Part shown: piece by piece, positions 48,401-56,577 of the stretch
Position numbering within the stretch: the first letter of the stretch is position 1
Layout of the letters: the number at the start of each line of letters is the position of its first letter
Assembly: GCA_021155205.1 (NCBI GenBank)
Contig: JAJNPS010000021.1
Span: forward strand, 124,001 to 188,000
Reading direction: 5' to 3'
Length of the DNA: 64,000 nucleotides
From: Rhodobacterales bacterium
GTDB taxonomy: Bacteria; Pseudomonadota; Alphaproteobacteria; Rhodobacterales; Rhodobacteraceae
The notes under the pieces: generated by a model
The model's input: the letters and a program-made list of their open reading frames with translations, nothing else
What the model was told of the DNA's origin: nothing
The model's database searches: none
Translations under genes and position numbers: made by a program

Positions 48401-49325
48401 CGCCGGGCAGCATCTGAAAGAGGTTCAGCCCGTCATCGCCGCCGCCTGCGATGACGAATACCCGGTCGCCGACCGTCGCCACCGACAGCGCCTGCACGCC
48501 CTGGATGCGCGTGTCCAGCGTGTCCATGACGTGATCGACGGCGCGCAGGGACCCGTCCGGTTCTACCGCGATCACACTGATCGAGGATGACCCGGTCGCC
48601 GCACCGACCAGATAGGTGATCCCGTCCATGTCCACGGTCTGCACGCCCTTTGGGTCGGTCAGGCCCAGGCCCTGCGCCGCCCCCATCTCGCCCGCAGGGG
48701 TCAGCGTGCCGTCCGCCGCGATGGCAAAGCTGCGCAGGCTGTCGCCCGACAGCGACAGCGCCACCAGATAGCGCGCGCCCTGCGACTGCACCGCCAAAAG
48801 CGATGTGACATCGACACCCTGCACGGCCGGGCCAAAGACCGTCTGGGCGACCTGCTGGAACTGCCCGGTGGCGGCGATGTATCTGTAGACACCCACCGAG
48901 GCCGTGTTGGCCAGCGACATGTAAAGATAGGTCTCGCCCTGCGCGACCACCGTTTCCAGCGCCGTCACCACGCCCGAAGGCGTGCCGCGCCAGCTGACCG
49001 CGGTGCCAAGCGTGCCATCGGCTTCAATCCGGTATCCCGCCTGGCGCAGATAGTTCGCCCCCGTGACCATCAGGGATTGGACGCCGTTCAGCGTCACCAT
49101 TTCCAGTTGCGCGGGGGCAATGCCCGGCGCGCGCAGTTCGCTCAACGCCTCGTCGATGCGTACCATCGAGGGGCCGACACTGATCGCCAGAACCCCGCCC
49201 CCCACGCGGGTCGCCGTGTAAAGCCGCACGCCCCCGGGCGTGACGACAATGTCCATGTCGCAGATGCCCGACACCAGGTTGAGGGCGGCATCCGTAAACG
49301 TCTCGATAACCGAAAAGCTGTACAC
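45447..49325 (-). CDS. large RTX-type calcium-binding protein with N-terminal propeller-like domain
   Basis: 1292 residues, no signal peptide, consistent with type I secretion by a C-terminal signal. Residues 1-360 carry propeller-like repeats (GVQSLMVTGANYLRQ, GVQTVDMDGITYLVG, GVQALSVATVGDRVFV). From 370 on, GGxGxDxLx nonapeptide repeats (GRGGNDVLRGEGGNDIL and many more) bind calcium as beta-rolls. Between them sit seven modules of about 97 residues with a YWD...VRVDL...AAGD..GVED core. The end (AQGHVLDLRGVFDATLLYDDISFI) looks like a secretion tail. No HlyB/HlyD/TolC genes are in the window. It sits in the polysaccharide locus, so a surface or matrix adhesin is likely. Confidence 0.9.
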   Translation of the reverse strand: MYSFSVIETFTDAALNLVSGICDMDIVVTPGGVRLYTATRVGGGVLAISVGPSMVRIDEALSELRAPGIAPAQLEMVTLNGVQSLMVTGANYLRQAGYRIEADGTLGTAVSWRGTPSGVVTALETVVAQGETYLYMSLANTASVGVYRYIAATGQFQQVAQTVFGPAVQGVDVTSLLAVQSQGARYLVALSLSGDSLRSFAIAADGTLTPAGEMGAAQGLGLTDPKGVQTVDMDGITYLVGAATGSSSISVIAVEPDGSLRAVDHVMDTLDTRIQGVQALSVATVGDRVFVIAGGGDDGLNLFQMLPGGRLVLVATQLQSPGMALDNITAITSTVTNGVIEVFVAGEGTGITRLRLDPGAQAPMLRGGADDDSLTGAAAGDLIDGRGGNDVLRGEGGNDILIGGSGSDTLYGGAGSDLFVLTADGQADVIGDYQAGIDRIDLTGWGQIYTTQALTITPTTSGAILSWGGEAVTILSGNGQPIPAAAFQSADLFGVWHALWPIDYAGRVIAGTGGADRMLGGAGADTLTGSAGADTMVGGSGIDLADYSADGSGLVADLGQAAANTGSAAGDSYDGVEALAGGSGNDTLGGSSGDNFLSGGAGADRLSGGSGNDTLAGDAGDDCLIGGAGADRLDGGAGFDWADYGQATAGVRADLGSPGTNAGEAAGDTFAGIEALAGSALADLLGGDGGANVLNGRDGNDTLLGGDGNDTLTGGTGADRLDGGAGRDRASYAEAGAGLRVDLQFQTTGTGDAAGDVLVGMEDVTGTAFADVLAGDTGGNLLQGLAGADVLAGRDGNDTLEGGDGNDTLVGGTGADRLDGGAGRDQANYWDGLTAVRVDLQYLDTNTADAAGDILTGVEDVAGTAFADTLAGDGAANLMQGLAGNDILAGRGGADTLEGGDGNDTLVGGVGADVLNGGAGRDQASYWDCLTAVRVDLAYLATNTADAAGDILIGVEDVAGTAFDDVLAGEGSANLMQGLAGNDVLAGRYGDDTLEGGDGNDTLVGGLGADVLNGGAGRDQANYWDSAAAVRVDLAYLATNTADAAGDILISVEDLAGSAFDDVLAGDGAANLIQGREGNDILAGRFGNDTLEGGTGNDTLTGGLGADRLDGEGGRDQASYWDAGAGVGVDLLVAGANSGDAAGDVIVNVEDLAGSGFADMLAGDDGANAIWGLGGADSLIGRGGQDTLDGGDGMDTLTGGAGDDRLTGGAGADVFVFHAGRDVVFDFTDDVDTLQIATSVWGGGSRTLEDVLAPGNVMVTALGLELTLAQGHVLDLRGVFDATLLYDDISFI
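45695..47150. repeat. five tandem 291-bp modules in the RTX gene
   Basis: Equivalent points recur at 45961, 46252, 46543, 46834 and 47125, exactly 291 bases (97 codons) apart. Modules 4, 5 and 6 are closest, differing at few residues (YWDGL, YWDCL, YWDSA). Two more diverged modules precede them at higher coordinates. Confidence 0.88.
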
Positions 49326-49434
49326 ACCCCACTCCAGCCTGCGCCAAACACCCTAACGTCCCCGGGATCACGATGCGGGCAGGCGTTTGCGCAGGTCTTA
49401 ACGAACGGTGGCTGAATTGGGGCACTTTCCTCGA

Positions 49435-50385
49435 ATGCCTGATGCCCGAACCACGGACTGCGCCGCGCCCGCACCGCCGACCTTCACCATCCTGATGGCG
49501 ACGCATCAGGGCGCGCGGTACCTGCCCGCCCAATTGGCCAGCCTTGCCGCGCAGACGGATCGCGACTGGCGGCTTTGGGTGTCCGATGACGGGTCTGGCG
49601 ACGGCACGCCCGAGATTGTCGCCGCATTTGCCGCGGCGCATCCGGTCAGCACGATGTCAGGTCCGCGACGCGGTGCCGCACAGAATTTCCTGTCGATGCT
49701 GGCGCATCCCGACCTGCCCTGCGGCCCGGTTGCCTTTGCCGATCAGGACGACATCTGGCTTGCACCCAAACTGGCCCGCGCCCGCATGGCACTGGCCAAG
49801 GTGCCGCCCCATCAGCCTGCCCTCTATGCGGCGGCCAGCCTGCCCGTCGATGCGGCCTTGCGTCCCCTGGGGCGACCGCGCAGCGCAGCGGTTGGGCCAT
49901 CCTTCGGCAACGCGCTGGTGCAGAACCTGTTTTCGGGGCACACGATGGCGCTGAACGCCACCGCCGTGGCATTGGCACGGCGCGCGGGCGCGCCGGCCAG
50001 CCTGCGCTATCATGACTGGTGGCTTTATCAACTGATCGCCGGGGCCGGGGGCAGGCTTCTGCTCGACCCCCAAACCGTCGCCCTCTATCGCCAGCACGGG
50101 GGCAATGCGCTGGGCGCCGCGCGCGGTCCCCATGCCGCGATCCGGCGGCTGGCGGGCCTTGTGCGTGGCGACTGGCAGGCGGCGATGCAGGCCCATGCGC
50201 AAGCCCTGCGGCAGGCCGAGGCGTTGCTGACCCCCGCCGCCCGGACCACGCTCGACGCCGTTCTGGACGGCCTGCCCCGCGGCGGCCTGGCGCGCAGTGC
50301 CGCATTCCGGCGTCATGGCCTGACCAGATCAACGCCGCTTGCGACGCTGATCCTGCAGATTTGTGCCGCTGCCGGGCGGGTTTAA
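49435..50385 (+). CDS. family 2 glycosyltransferase (paralogue of the 42381 gene)
   Basis: 316 residues from ATG 49435; GTG 49408 would add nine. TILMATHQGARYLPAQLASL and WRLWVSDDGSGDGTPEI mark the GT-A nucleotide site; VAFADQDDIWLAPKL holds the DxD-like motif; YHDWWLYQLIAGAGGRLLLD and YRQHGGNALGAARGP mirror the other GT2 closely. No tetranucleotide tract is present here. manC follows after 60 bases on the same strand. Divergent from the RTX gene. Confidence 0.87.
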   Translation: MPDARTTDCAAPAPPTFTILMATHQGARYLPAQLASLAAQTDRDWRLWVSDDGSGDGTPEIVAAFAAAHPVSTMSGPRRGAAQNFLSMLAHPDLPCGPVAFADQDDIWLAPKLARARMALAKVPPHQPALYAAASLPVDAALRPLGRPRSAAVGPSFGNALVQNLFSGHTMALNATAVALARRAGAPASLRYHDWWLYQLIAGAGGRLLLDPQTVALYRQHGGNALGAARGPHAAIRRLAGLVRGDWQAAMQAHAQALRQAEALLTPAARTTLDAVLDGLPRGGLARSAAFRRHGLTRSTPLATLILQICAAAGRV

Positions 50386-50445
50386 GGCTTGGCCCATGGG
50401 TACGCCTCGGCTATAGATGCGCCACCCGAAATCAACGAGTGCATT

Positions 50446-51882
50446 ATGGCAAAGATTACTCCGGTTCTCTTGTGCGGCGGCTCCGGCACCCGCCTCTGGC
50501 CCTTGTCGCGCAAAAGTTATCCCAAGCAGTTCACCCCGCTTCTCGGCCCGCTCAGCCTGTTCCAGGAAGCGGCGAAGCGTCTGTCGGGCGATGGCTATGG
50601 CGACCCGATCATCGTCACCAACAGCGATTTTAGGTTCATTGTGACCGAACAGCTGGCCGCCATCGGGCAGATGCCGGGCGCGGTCCTGATCGAGCCAGAG
50701 GGGCGCAATACCGGCCCCGCGATCCTTGCCGCCGCCCTGCATGCACTGGCCAGCGATCCGGATGCAGTGCTGCTGGTGGCCCCGTCCGACCACGACATCC
50801 CCGATGCCGCCGCCTTTCGCGCCGCCGTCGCCACCGCCCTGCCCGCGGCGATGACCGGCCTGATCGTCACCTTCGGCATCGCGCCGACGCGCCCCGAGAC
50901 GGGGTATGGCTGGCTGGAACTGTCCGCCCCGCCCCAGGGGGGTGCACCCGTCGCGCTGTCGCGATTTGTCGAAAAGCCGAACGCGACGGTGGCGGCGCAG
51001 ATGCTGGCATCGGGCAAGTACCTCTGGAATGCGGGCCTCTTCCTGATGCGCGCCGACACGCTGGCCGCGGGTTTCAGGGCACATGCGCCTGAGATGGTTC
51101 CCGCCGTCGCCGAGGCGGTCGATCAGGCGACCAGCGATCTTGTGTTCCTGCGCCTCGCCCCCGTGCCGTGGTCCAGGGCCGAGGCGATCTCCATCGACTA
51201 CGCGGTGATGGAACGTGCGGGCAACCTCGTCGCGATGCCGTTCAGCGCCGGCTGGTCCGATCTTGGCGACTGGGATGCGGTCTGGCGCGATTCCGGCCCC
51301 GATGGAAATGGCAACGCGACCCATGGCAACGTGACGGTCATCGACTGCAACGGCAGCCTGATGCGGTCCGAGGCCGAGGGAACCGAACTTGTCGGCATCG
51401 GCCTGTCGAACCTGATCGCGGTGGCAATGCCCGACGCCGTGCTGATCGCCGACCGCTCCCGCGCGCAAGAGGTCAAGGAGGCCGTCGCGCGCCTCAAGAC
51501 CCGTGGCGCGCGGGCGGCCGAAACCTTTCCCCGCGATCACCGCCCCTGGGGCTGGTTTGAAACATTGGTGCTGGGCGACCGGTTCCAGGTCAAGCGCATC
51601 GTGGTCAATCCGGGTGCGTCGCTGTCGCTGCAAAGCCATGTTCACCGTGCCGAGCACTGGATCGTCGTCTCCGGCACCGCCCGCGTGATAATCAATGACA
51701 CCGAAAAACTGGTGGCGGAAAACGAGTCCGTCTACATCCCCCTTGGCGCCAAACACCGGATGCACAACCCCGGCAAGGTGCCGATGGTCCTGATCGAGGT
51801 GCAGACCGGCAGTTATCTGGGCGAGGATGACATCATCCGGTATGAGGATGTCTATGCGCGGGGACAGGGGGCAAAAGGGTGA
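50446..51882 (+). CDS. manC: mannose-1-phosphate guanylyltransferase/mannose-6-phosphate isomerase
   Basis: 478 residues, bifunctional. The N-terminal nucleotidyltransferase has LLCGGSGTRLWPLSRKSYPKQF (residues 8-29), VEKPNATVA and GWSDLGDWDAVW; the C-terminal cupin isomerase has DHRPWGWFETL, RIVVNPGASLSLQSHVHRAEHW and YIPLGAKHRMHNPG. It supplies GDP-mannose for the exported glycan. ATG at 50446 (MAKITPVLLCGG) is chosen over a longer frame. Confidence 0.95.
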   Translation: MAKITPVLLCGGSGTRLWPLSRKSYPKQFTPLLGPLSLFQEAAKRLSGDGYGDPIIVTNSDFRFIVTEQLAAIGQMPGAVLIEPEGRNTGPAILAAALHALASDPDAVLLVAPSDHDIPDAAAFRAAVATALPAAMTGLIVTFGIAPTRPETGYGWLELSAPPQGGAPVALSRFVEKPNATVAAQMLASGKYLWNAGLFLMRADTLAAGFRAHAPEMVPAVAEAVDQATSDLVFLRLAPVPWSRAEAISIDYAVMERAGNLVAMPFSAGWSDLGDWDAVWRDSGPDGNGNATHGNVTVIDCNGSLMRSEAEGTELVGIGLSNLIAVAMPDAVLIADRSRAQEVKEAVARLKTRGARAAETFPRDHRPWGWFETLVLGDRFQVKRIVVNPGASLSLQSHVHRAEHWIVVSGTARVIINDTEKLVAENESVYIPLGAKHRMHNPGKVPMVLIEVQTGSYLGEDDIIRYEDVYARGQGAKG

Positions 51883-51889
51883 TGGTGGA

Positions 51890-52291
51890 CTATTGCTCCG
51901 GAACGGGACATCCCATGTCACCTTCGACGCAGGACTGGTAACGCTTCAGGGTCTCCAGCCCTGTCTCGGTCATGTTCGTCTGACACAGGGCATAGATGAT
52001 CGGATAGACTCTGCCCCGGGCGACCCCGCTGCTGGAAAACGCGCATTCCGCGTCGCGATAGGCCACCCATGCGCTCTGCGAGGCTGCCAAAAGAGCTTGG
52101 GCATCGCTGTTGCCCTGCCGCAGATCAAAGTCGGCGACAAGGGCTTTCGTGTCGCCGTCAAGCCGCTGCTGCAGGTCCGCAAGGCATGGTTTTGTGGCAG
52201 ACCCGGTGGCTTCGCCCACACAATCGTTCGCAAACGCCTAGCTCGCAGCAACTGCCATGATCGCGCCAAAAAGGAAGGCCGTCTCGCGCAT
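51890..52291 (-). pseudogene. LprI-like lysozyme inhibitor family gene with amber codon in signal peptide
   Basis: From ATG 52291 (after AGAGGGA) the frame reads MRETAFLFGAIMAVAAS, then TAG at 52238-52240, then AFANDCVGEATGSATKPC and on to LKRYQSCVEGDMGC at the normal stop. The part after the TAG is a full LprI/DUF1311 domain with conserved cysteines (CLADLQQRLDGD, VAYRDAECAF, RVYPIIYALCQ). The stop is in the signal peptide just before the AFA cleavage site, so export is lost unless the stop is read through. A GTG at 52219 could restart translation only without a signal. Confidence 0.85.
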
Positions 52292-52338
52292 GTCCAGTTC
52301 CCTCTCGCAGTGATCGTAGCATGGGCGCCGCACTTTTC

Positions 52339-53643
52339 CTATCGCCCCACCCCCACATACGCCTCGAACCCCGCCCCCATCACTTCATCCCGGTCATACA
52401 CATTCCGCAAATCCGCCATTCGCGCCGTCGCCATCTTGCGGCCCAACCGCTCCAGGTCCATCGCGCGGAACTCGTTCCATTCGGTCAGGATCACCACAAG
52501 ATCGGCCCCTTGGGCCGCCTGATAGGGCGTCTCGATCCACTTCACCCCCGGCAGAAGCGCCTCACCCTCGCGCTGGCCTTCGGGATCGACGACCCGCACC
52601 TTGGCCCCCGCGCCGACCAGCGCCGGCACGATGGTCAGGCTGGGTGCCTCGCGCATGTCATCGGTGTTGGGCTTGAACGTCACCCCCAGCACCGCGATCA
52701 CCTTGTCGCGCAAGACCCCATCGCACAGGTCCTCGATCTTGCCGATCATCCGGCGCTTGATCTCGTCATTGACCTTGATCACCGTCTCGGTGATCTGCAT
52801 CGGCACCGCATTGTCCTGCCCGATCCGCGCCAGCGCCCTGGTATCCTTGGGAAAACACGACCCGCCATAACCCGGGCCCGCATGCAGGAACTTGTTGCCG
52901 ATGCGCCCATCCATCCCCATGCCCTTGGACACATCCTTGATGTCGGCCCCCACCCGCTCGCAGAGGGCGGCAATCTCGTTGATGAAGGTGATCTTGACGG
53001 CCAGGAACGCGTTGGCCGCGTATTTGATCATCTCGGCGCTCTCCAGGTCGGTGTAGACCACCGGAAACTCGCGCAGGAACAGTGGGCGGTAGACCTCGGC
53101 CATCACCTTGCGCGCGCGCGGGCGTTCAATCCCCACCACAACCCGGTCGGGCCGCATGAAATCGTCGATCGCCGCCCCTTCGCGCAGAAACTCGGGGTTT
53201 GATGCAACATCGAACTCCGCATCCGGATTGGCCGCCCGGATCGCCTCGGCCACCTTGCGGTTGGTGCCCACGGGGACCGTCGATTTGGTAACGACCACCG
53301 CATAGCCCTGCAACGCCTGGCCGATTTCCGCCGCCGCCGCCATCACATAGGTCAGGTCCGCATGCCCGTCGCCGCGCCGCGTGGGCGTGCCCACCGCGAT
53401 GAAGACCGCCCCCGCGCCCGCCACCGCCTCGGACAGATCGAGCGTAAAGCTCAACCGACCGGCGGCGACGTTCTTGGCCATCAGGTCCTCAAGACCCGGC
53501 TCGAAAATGGGCACTTCGCCGCGCCGCAGCCGCTCCACCTTGTCTGGGTCCTTGTCGACACAAACCACGTCATGCCCGAAATCGGAAAAGCAGACCCCAG
53601 AGACCAGCCCGACATAGCCCGTCCCGATCATTGCGATTTTCAT
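52339..53643 (-). CDS. ugd: UDP-glucose 6-dehydrogenase
   Basis: 434 residues. Oxidises UDP-glucose to UDP-glucuronate with NAD. MKIAMIGTGYVGLVSGVCFSD is the Rossmann start; VGTPTRRGDGHADLTYV, NPEFLREGAAIDDFMRPDR and GPGYGGSCFPKDTRAL (catalytic Cys near residue 263) are diagnostic; LGVTFKPNTDDMREAPSL completes it. ATG 53643 chosen. It closes the polysaccharide locus and implies an acidic sugar in the glycan. Confidence 0.95.
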   Translation of the reverse strand: MKIAMIGTGYVGLVSGVCFSDFGHDVVCVDKDPDKVERLRRGEVPIFEPGLEDLMAKNVAAGRLSFTLDLSEAVAGAGAVFIAVGTPTRRGDGHADLTYVMAAAAEIGQALQGYAVVVTKSTVPVGTNRKVAEAIRAANPDAEFDVASNPEFLREGAAIDDFMRPDRVVVGIERPRARKVMAEVYRPLFLREFPVVYTDLESAEMIKYAANAFLAVKITFINEIAALCERVGADIKDVSKGMGMDGRIGNKFLHAGPGYGGSCFPKDTRALARIGQDNAVPMQITETVIKVNDEIKRRMIGKIEDLCDGVLRDKVIAVLGVTFKPNTDDMREAPSLTIVPALVGAGAKVRVVDPEGQREGEALLPGVKWIETPYQAAQGADLVVILTEWNEFRAMDLERLGRKMATARMADLRNVYDRDEVMGAGFEAYVGVGR

Positions 53644-53777
53644 GACCTGCCTGCCCTGCCTGTTGCTGGGCCGATCAATAGGGGCGCCCCTGCGGCGTGT
53701 CAAACCCGCTTGGACGTCCGGATATCAGGCCAGCGCACCGTCGCTGAACCTGTCGCGGATAGCCTGACGACGCGCCT

Positions 53778-54065
53778 TCAACCATGTAGGGAATGGTCAT
53801 TCTTGATCGTTTCTGCCGCCAGCAGCGGCGCCTCCGCCTCCAGCGCCGCCTTCATCGCGGCCAGACGATCCGCGCGTCCGGCCGCCAAAGCGTCAGCCCG
53901 GGCGCGTGCCCTCTCTGCGGCTGTCGGTTCCGGCGGCGGCAGTCGGTCCACCCATTTACCATCGACCCGCCGCAGCCGCACCGCATCCTGCAGGGTCATG
54001 CCCTGGGGCAGTGCCTCCATACCCATCGCCTCCTCGCGGATATGTGCCGGTATTCCCGTCGGCAT
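53778..54065 (-). CDS. small phage-tail-like protein downstream of the DUF2793 gene, possibly frameshifted
   Basis: 95 residues in the frame given, ending RADRLAAMKAALEAEAPLLA. Its start is uncertain. An ATG at 54087, overlapping the DUF2793 stop as TGATG, reads MKLFATPDADG in another frame, the kind of start seen on small tail/spike partner proteins. That frame goes on as unrelated Gly/Arg-rich sequence, while the main frame continues IPAHIREEAMGMEALP, DAVRLRRVDGKWVDRLPPP. A single-base shift near 54055 would join them. So it is either a broken gene or one starting at 54065. Confidence 0.5.
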   Translation of the reverse strand: MPTGIPAHIREEAMGMEALPQGMTLQDAVRLRRVDGKWVDRLPPPEPTAAERARARADALAAGRADRLAAMKAALEAEAPLLAAETIKNDHSLHG

Positions 54066-54086
54066 CCGGCGTCGCGAAAAGCTTCA

Positions 54087-56474
54087 TCACTCATCCCTCT
54101 CGAAATACATCGAAACCAGCGTGATGCCGACAACCGATGACGTGCCTCCCACGCTCATCCATATCTTCTGCGCCAGCAGTGTCGTGGTCGTGGGCAGGTT
54201 GGTGGCGATGCTGCCCGATGCAGACGCCCCGGTGATGGTGTTGACCACCAGGTAGTCCACCCGTTGCGTGGTGCCGGGCGGCGCGAACAGGTACAGCCGG
54301 TAAAGGTTCGTCCGGTCCACCGATGGCACCGGAAAGGACGCGCCGAGGTCGATCTTGGTTGCCGTCCCCGTGCCATCATTGTGCATCATCTGGATGTTGG
54401 CATCCGCGGAGTCCCATCCCATGCCGACGCAATCCACCAGCGTTGACGGCTGCACGTCTGTCGGGGCCGAGTTCGTGTGCAGTCCGCAGAACGCCCGGTT
54501 CGTGGCGACCGTGCCGCCCGTCGCCGGACCCCATTCCATGACGGCAAGAAAGCCGCCCTCGCCCGCAACCGATCCGCCGACCGAGACATAGGCTGCTGAA
54601 TGCCGCGCCACTGCAATCGCTGTCGTCGCGGCGGTCGTCACCAGATAGTCGATCCGCGACCGGCGGGTATATCTGCCGCTGTTCGAAATGCCTGCCGCCG
54701 TGGCGGTCCCGACGGTCGTCAGGGCACAGCCAACCGCGCTGGTGACAGCCGCCCCCGGCTGGGGCAGGACATAGCCCACATGGCCGAACGCCAGATGTCG
54801 CTGCGTGTACCACGGGGCACCCTCGGCAGGATCAACCCCCATGAACTGGCGGTTGGCAAAGCCCTTGAAGAACAGGCTTGCATTGCCGGATGCCGGGCTG
54901 ACCGGATCGCCGGTCAGCCCCGGAAGTGTCACCTGTCCCGCATTGTCCAGCACCATCACCGAGTTCTTGATCAGCTTGCCTGTCGTGGCGTCGAAGCGCG
55001 CCAGAGCATTGTCGGTTGCAGAGCCGGGTCCGACGACATCGCCTGTGCCGCTGCCGCCTGCGGGTGCCGCCCATGTGCCATCGGCGCGCAGGAAGTTCGT
55101 CGTCCCGCCGCCAGAGGCCGGGACCAGCCCTGCATCAGATGATGACACCAGCGGCAGGGTCACGTCCGCGCCGGTCGATGATGCCAAAAGCCGCGACGCC
55201 GCCGTATAGGTCAGGTCGGTGGCGACATTGACTTGCGCCCCTGCCTCAATGCCGTCCAGCTTGGTCTTGTCGGCCCCCGACAGGAACCCCGCAACAGATG
55301 TGGTGGCATTGGGATGCAGCGGTCCGCCAGCCCGGTTGCCATGCGCCGTGTCATCAAACCGCGCCGCAGGAAGGGTACCCGCAGACAGGTCGCCCGCCGA
55401 TCCGCTGGTCGCGATCGCGGCCAGACCCGTGATCGTGCTGACAGGCTGCGTGCCGGTATGGTTGCCCCGCGCCAGGAGCGTGACATCAGCGCTGTTGGCC
55501 GTCGCCCCGTTTGCCACGTTCAAAAGGCTGCGCACCTGCGCCGCCGTCAGCGCTTCGGGTACACCCGCCCCTGCCGTTGTGCGCCCGAGGATAGTGCTGG
55601 TCCCCAGGTCCGCCATTTTGGACAGGGTGACAACGCCCGCGTCAATCGTCCAGACCGCGCCAGACCCGCCGACAATGACATCGCCCTTGTCGCCGTCGGT
55701 GACACCGCTGCCGCCACCGGCAACCAGCGTCGCCCCATTGCTGCGCAGCTTCACCTCGCCCGTTGTGGTGTTCAGCCACAGCGTCCCGTCGGGGGGCGAC
55801 ACCGGATCGCTCGCCTGGCCGCCCAGATGCAGCGGCGCGGGCAGCGTGACCTCGCCTGTCGCCCCGGCGGTCAACAAGGCGGTATAGAATGCCGTCCCGT
55901 CCGCACTGACCTTGACGGCAAAGTCGTCCGACCCTGCGGTGCCCATCTCGGCGCGGCCCGAAAACCCGGTCTGGAACAACAGGCTTGCCGTGTCCGCTGC
56001 CGCCGCCTTGTTGACCTTGACCTGATGCCCGGCGCCTGCATGCGTCAGCAGGGTCGCAGGCGACGCCACCGCCAGCCGGTTTGTGGCATCCGCGGCCGTC
56101 GAAATCCCCAGCCGCGCCACCGCGACGCTCCCGTCCGACGGGGCTTTCCACACCGCACCGTCGAACACCGCAGCCTGGCCTTCTGTCATCACCTGCGCCG
56201 ACCAGCCTGCCAGCGGCACGATGAACTCCCACCCCGTCGCCGCATAAAGCGCGATCCGGCCGGCCTGCCCTGCCCAAAGGCTGGTCGCCCCGACCGGCAC
56301 GATATGGCGGTCCCCGACCGACGGCGTGGCGGGCGGCACGGTCAGGCTGCGGGTCAGCACCGACAACTGCACCATCACGTCCAAAAGGCGCAGCGCCTCG
56401 TTGTGGGTGACGTGCTTTTGCGCCTGCGCCGGCAGGATCAGGGGCAGTTGCAGGATGGGCGTGGTGTCGGGCAT
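54087..56474 (-). CDS. DUF2793 domain-containing spike/tail-like protein
   Basis: 795 residues. The DUF2793 domain fills residues 1-100 (LPLILPAQAQKHVTHNEALR, HIVPVGATSLWAGQAGRIALY, GWEFIVPLAGWSA). The middle is tail-fibre-like low-complexity sequence (DGTLWLNTTTGEVKLRSNG, GVTDGDKGDVIVGGSGAVW, RADGTWAAPAGGSGTGDV), and the last 250 residues are a beta-rich end domain. DUF2793 is found in phage proteins and, as I recall, in the GhsA head spike of the Rhodobacter gene transfer agent. No other phage or GTA structural gene is in the window. Confidence 0.85.
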   Translation of the reverse strand: MPDTTPILQLPLILPAQAQKHVTHNEALRLLDVMVQLSVLTRSLTVPPATPSVGDRHIVPVGATSLWAGQAGRIALYAATGWEFIVPLAGWSAQVMTEGQAAVFDGAVWKAPSDGSVAVARLGISTAADATNRLAVASPATLLTHAGAGHQVKVNKAAAADTASLLFQTGFSGRAEMGTAGSDDFAVKVSADGTAFYTALLTAGATGEVTLPAPLHLGGQASDPVSPPDGTLWLNTTTGEVKLRSNGATLVAGGGSGVTDGDKGDVIVGGSGAVWTIDAGVVTLSKMADLGTSTILGRTTAGAGVPEALTAAQVRSLLNVANGATANSADVTLLARGNHTGTQPVSTITGLAAIATSGSAGDLSAGTLPAARFDDTAHGNRAGGPLHPNATTSVAGFLSGADKTKLDGIEAGAQVNVATDLTYTAASRLLASSTGADVTLPLVSSSDAGLVPASGGGTTNFLRADGTWAAPAGGSGTGDVVGPGSATDNALARFDATTGKLIKNSVMVLDNAGQVTLPGLTGDPVSPASGNASLFFKGFANRQFMGVDPAEGAPWYTQRHLAFGHVGYVLPQPGAAVTSAVGCALTTVGTATAAGISNSGRYTRRSRIDYLVTTAATTAIAVARHSAAYVSVGGSVAGEGGFLAVMEWGPATGGTVATNRAFCGLHTNSAPTDVQPSTLVDCVGMGWDSADANIQMMHNDGTGTATKIDLGASFPVPSVDRTNLYRLYLFAPPGTTQRVDYLVVNTITGASASGSIATNLPTTTTLLAQKIWMSVGGTSSVVGITLVSMYFERDE

Positions 56475-56577
56475 GGGGCTTGTCCTCGGGGCTTGGCTGA
56501 CCGCCCAAGGCTAGAAAGCCATGCCCAACATCCGGTTTCCGTCCCGCCCGCCTGTCCGCCCTTTTGCGCAACGCCCC

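Noticed and set aside
45510..48590. 1026-codon open frame on the plus strand
   Set aside because: It is the antisense of the RTX gene. The GC-rich repeated coding strand keeps the opposite frame open; the protein has no recognisable domain.
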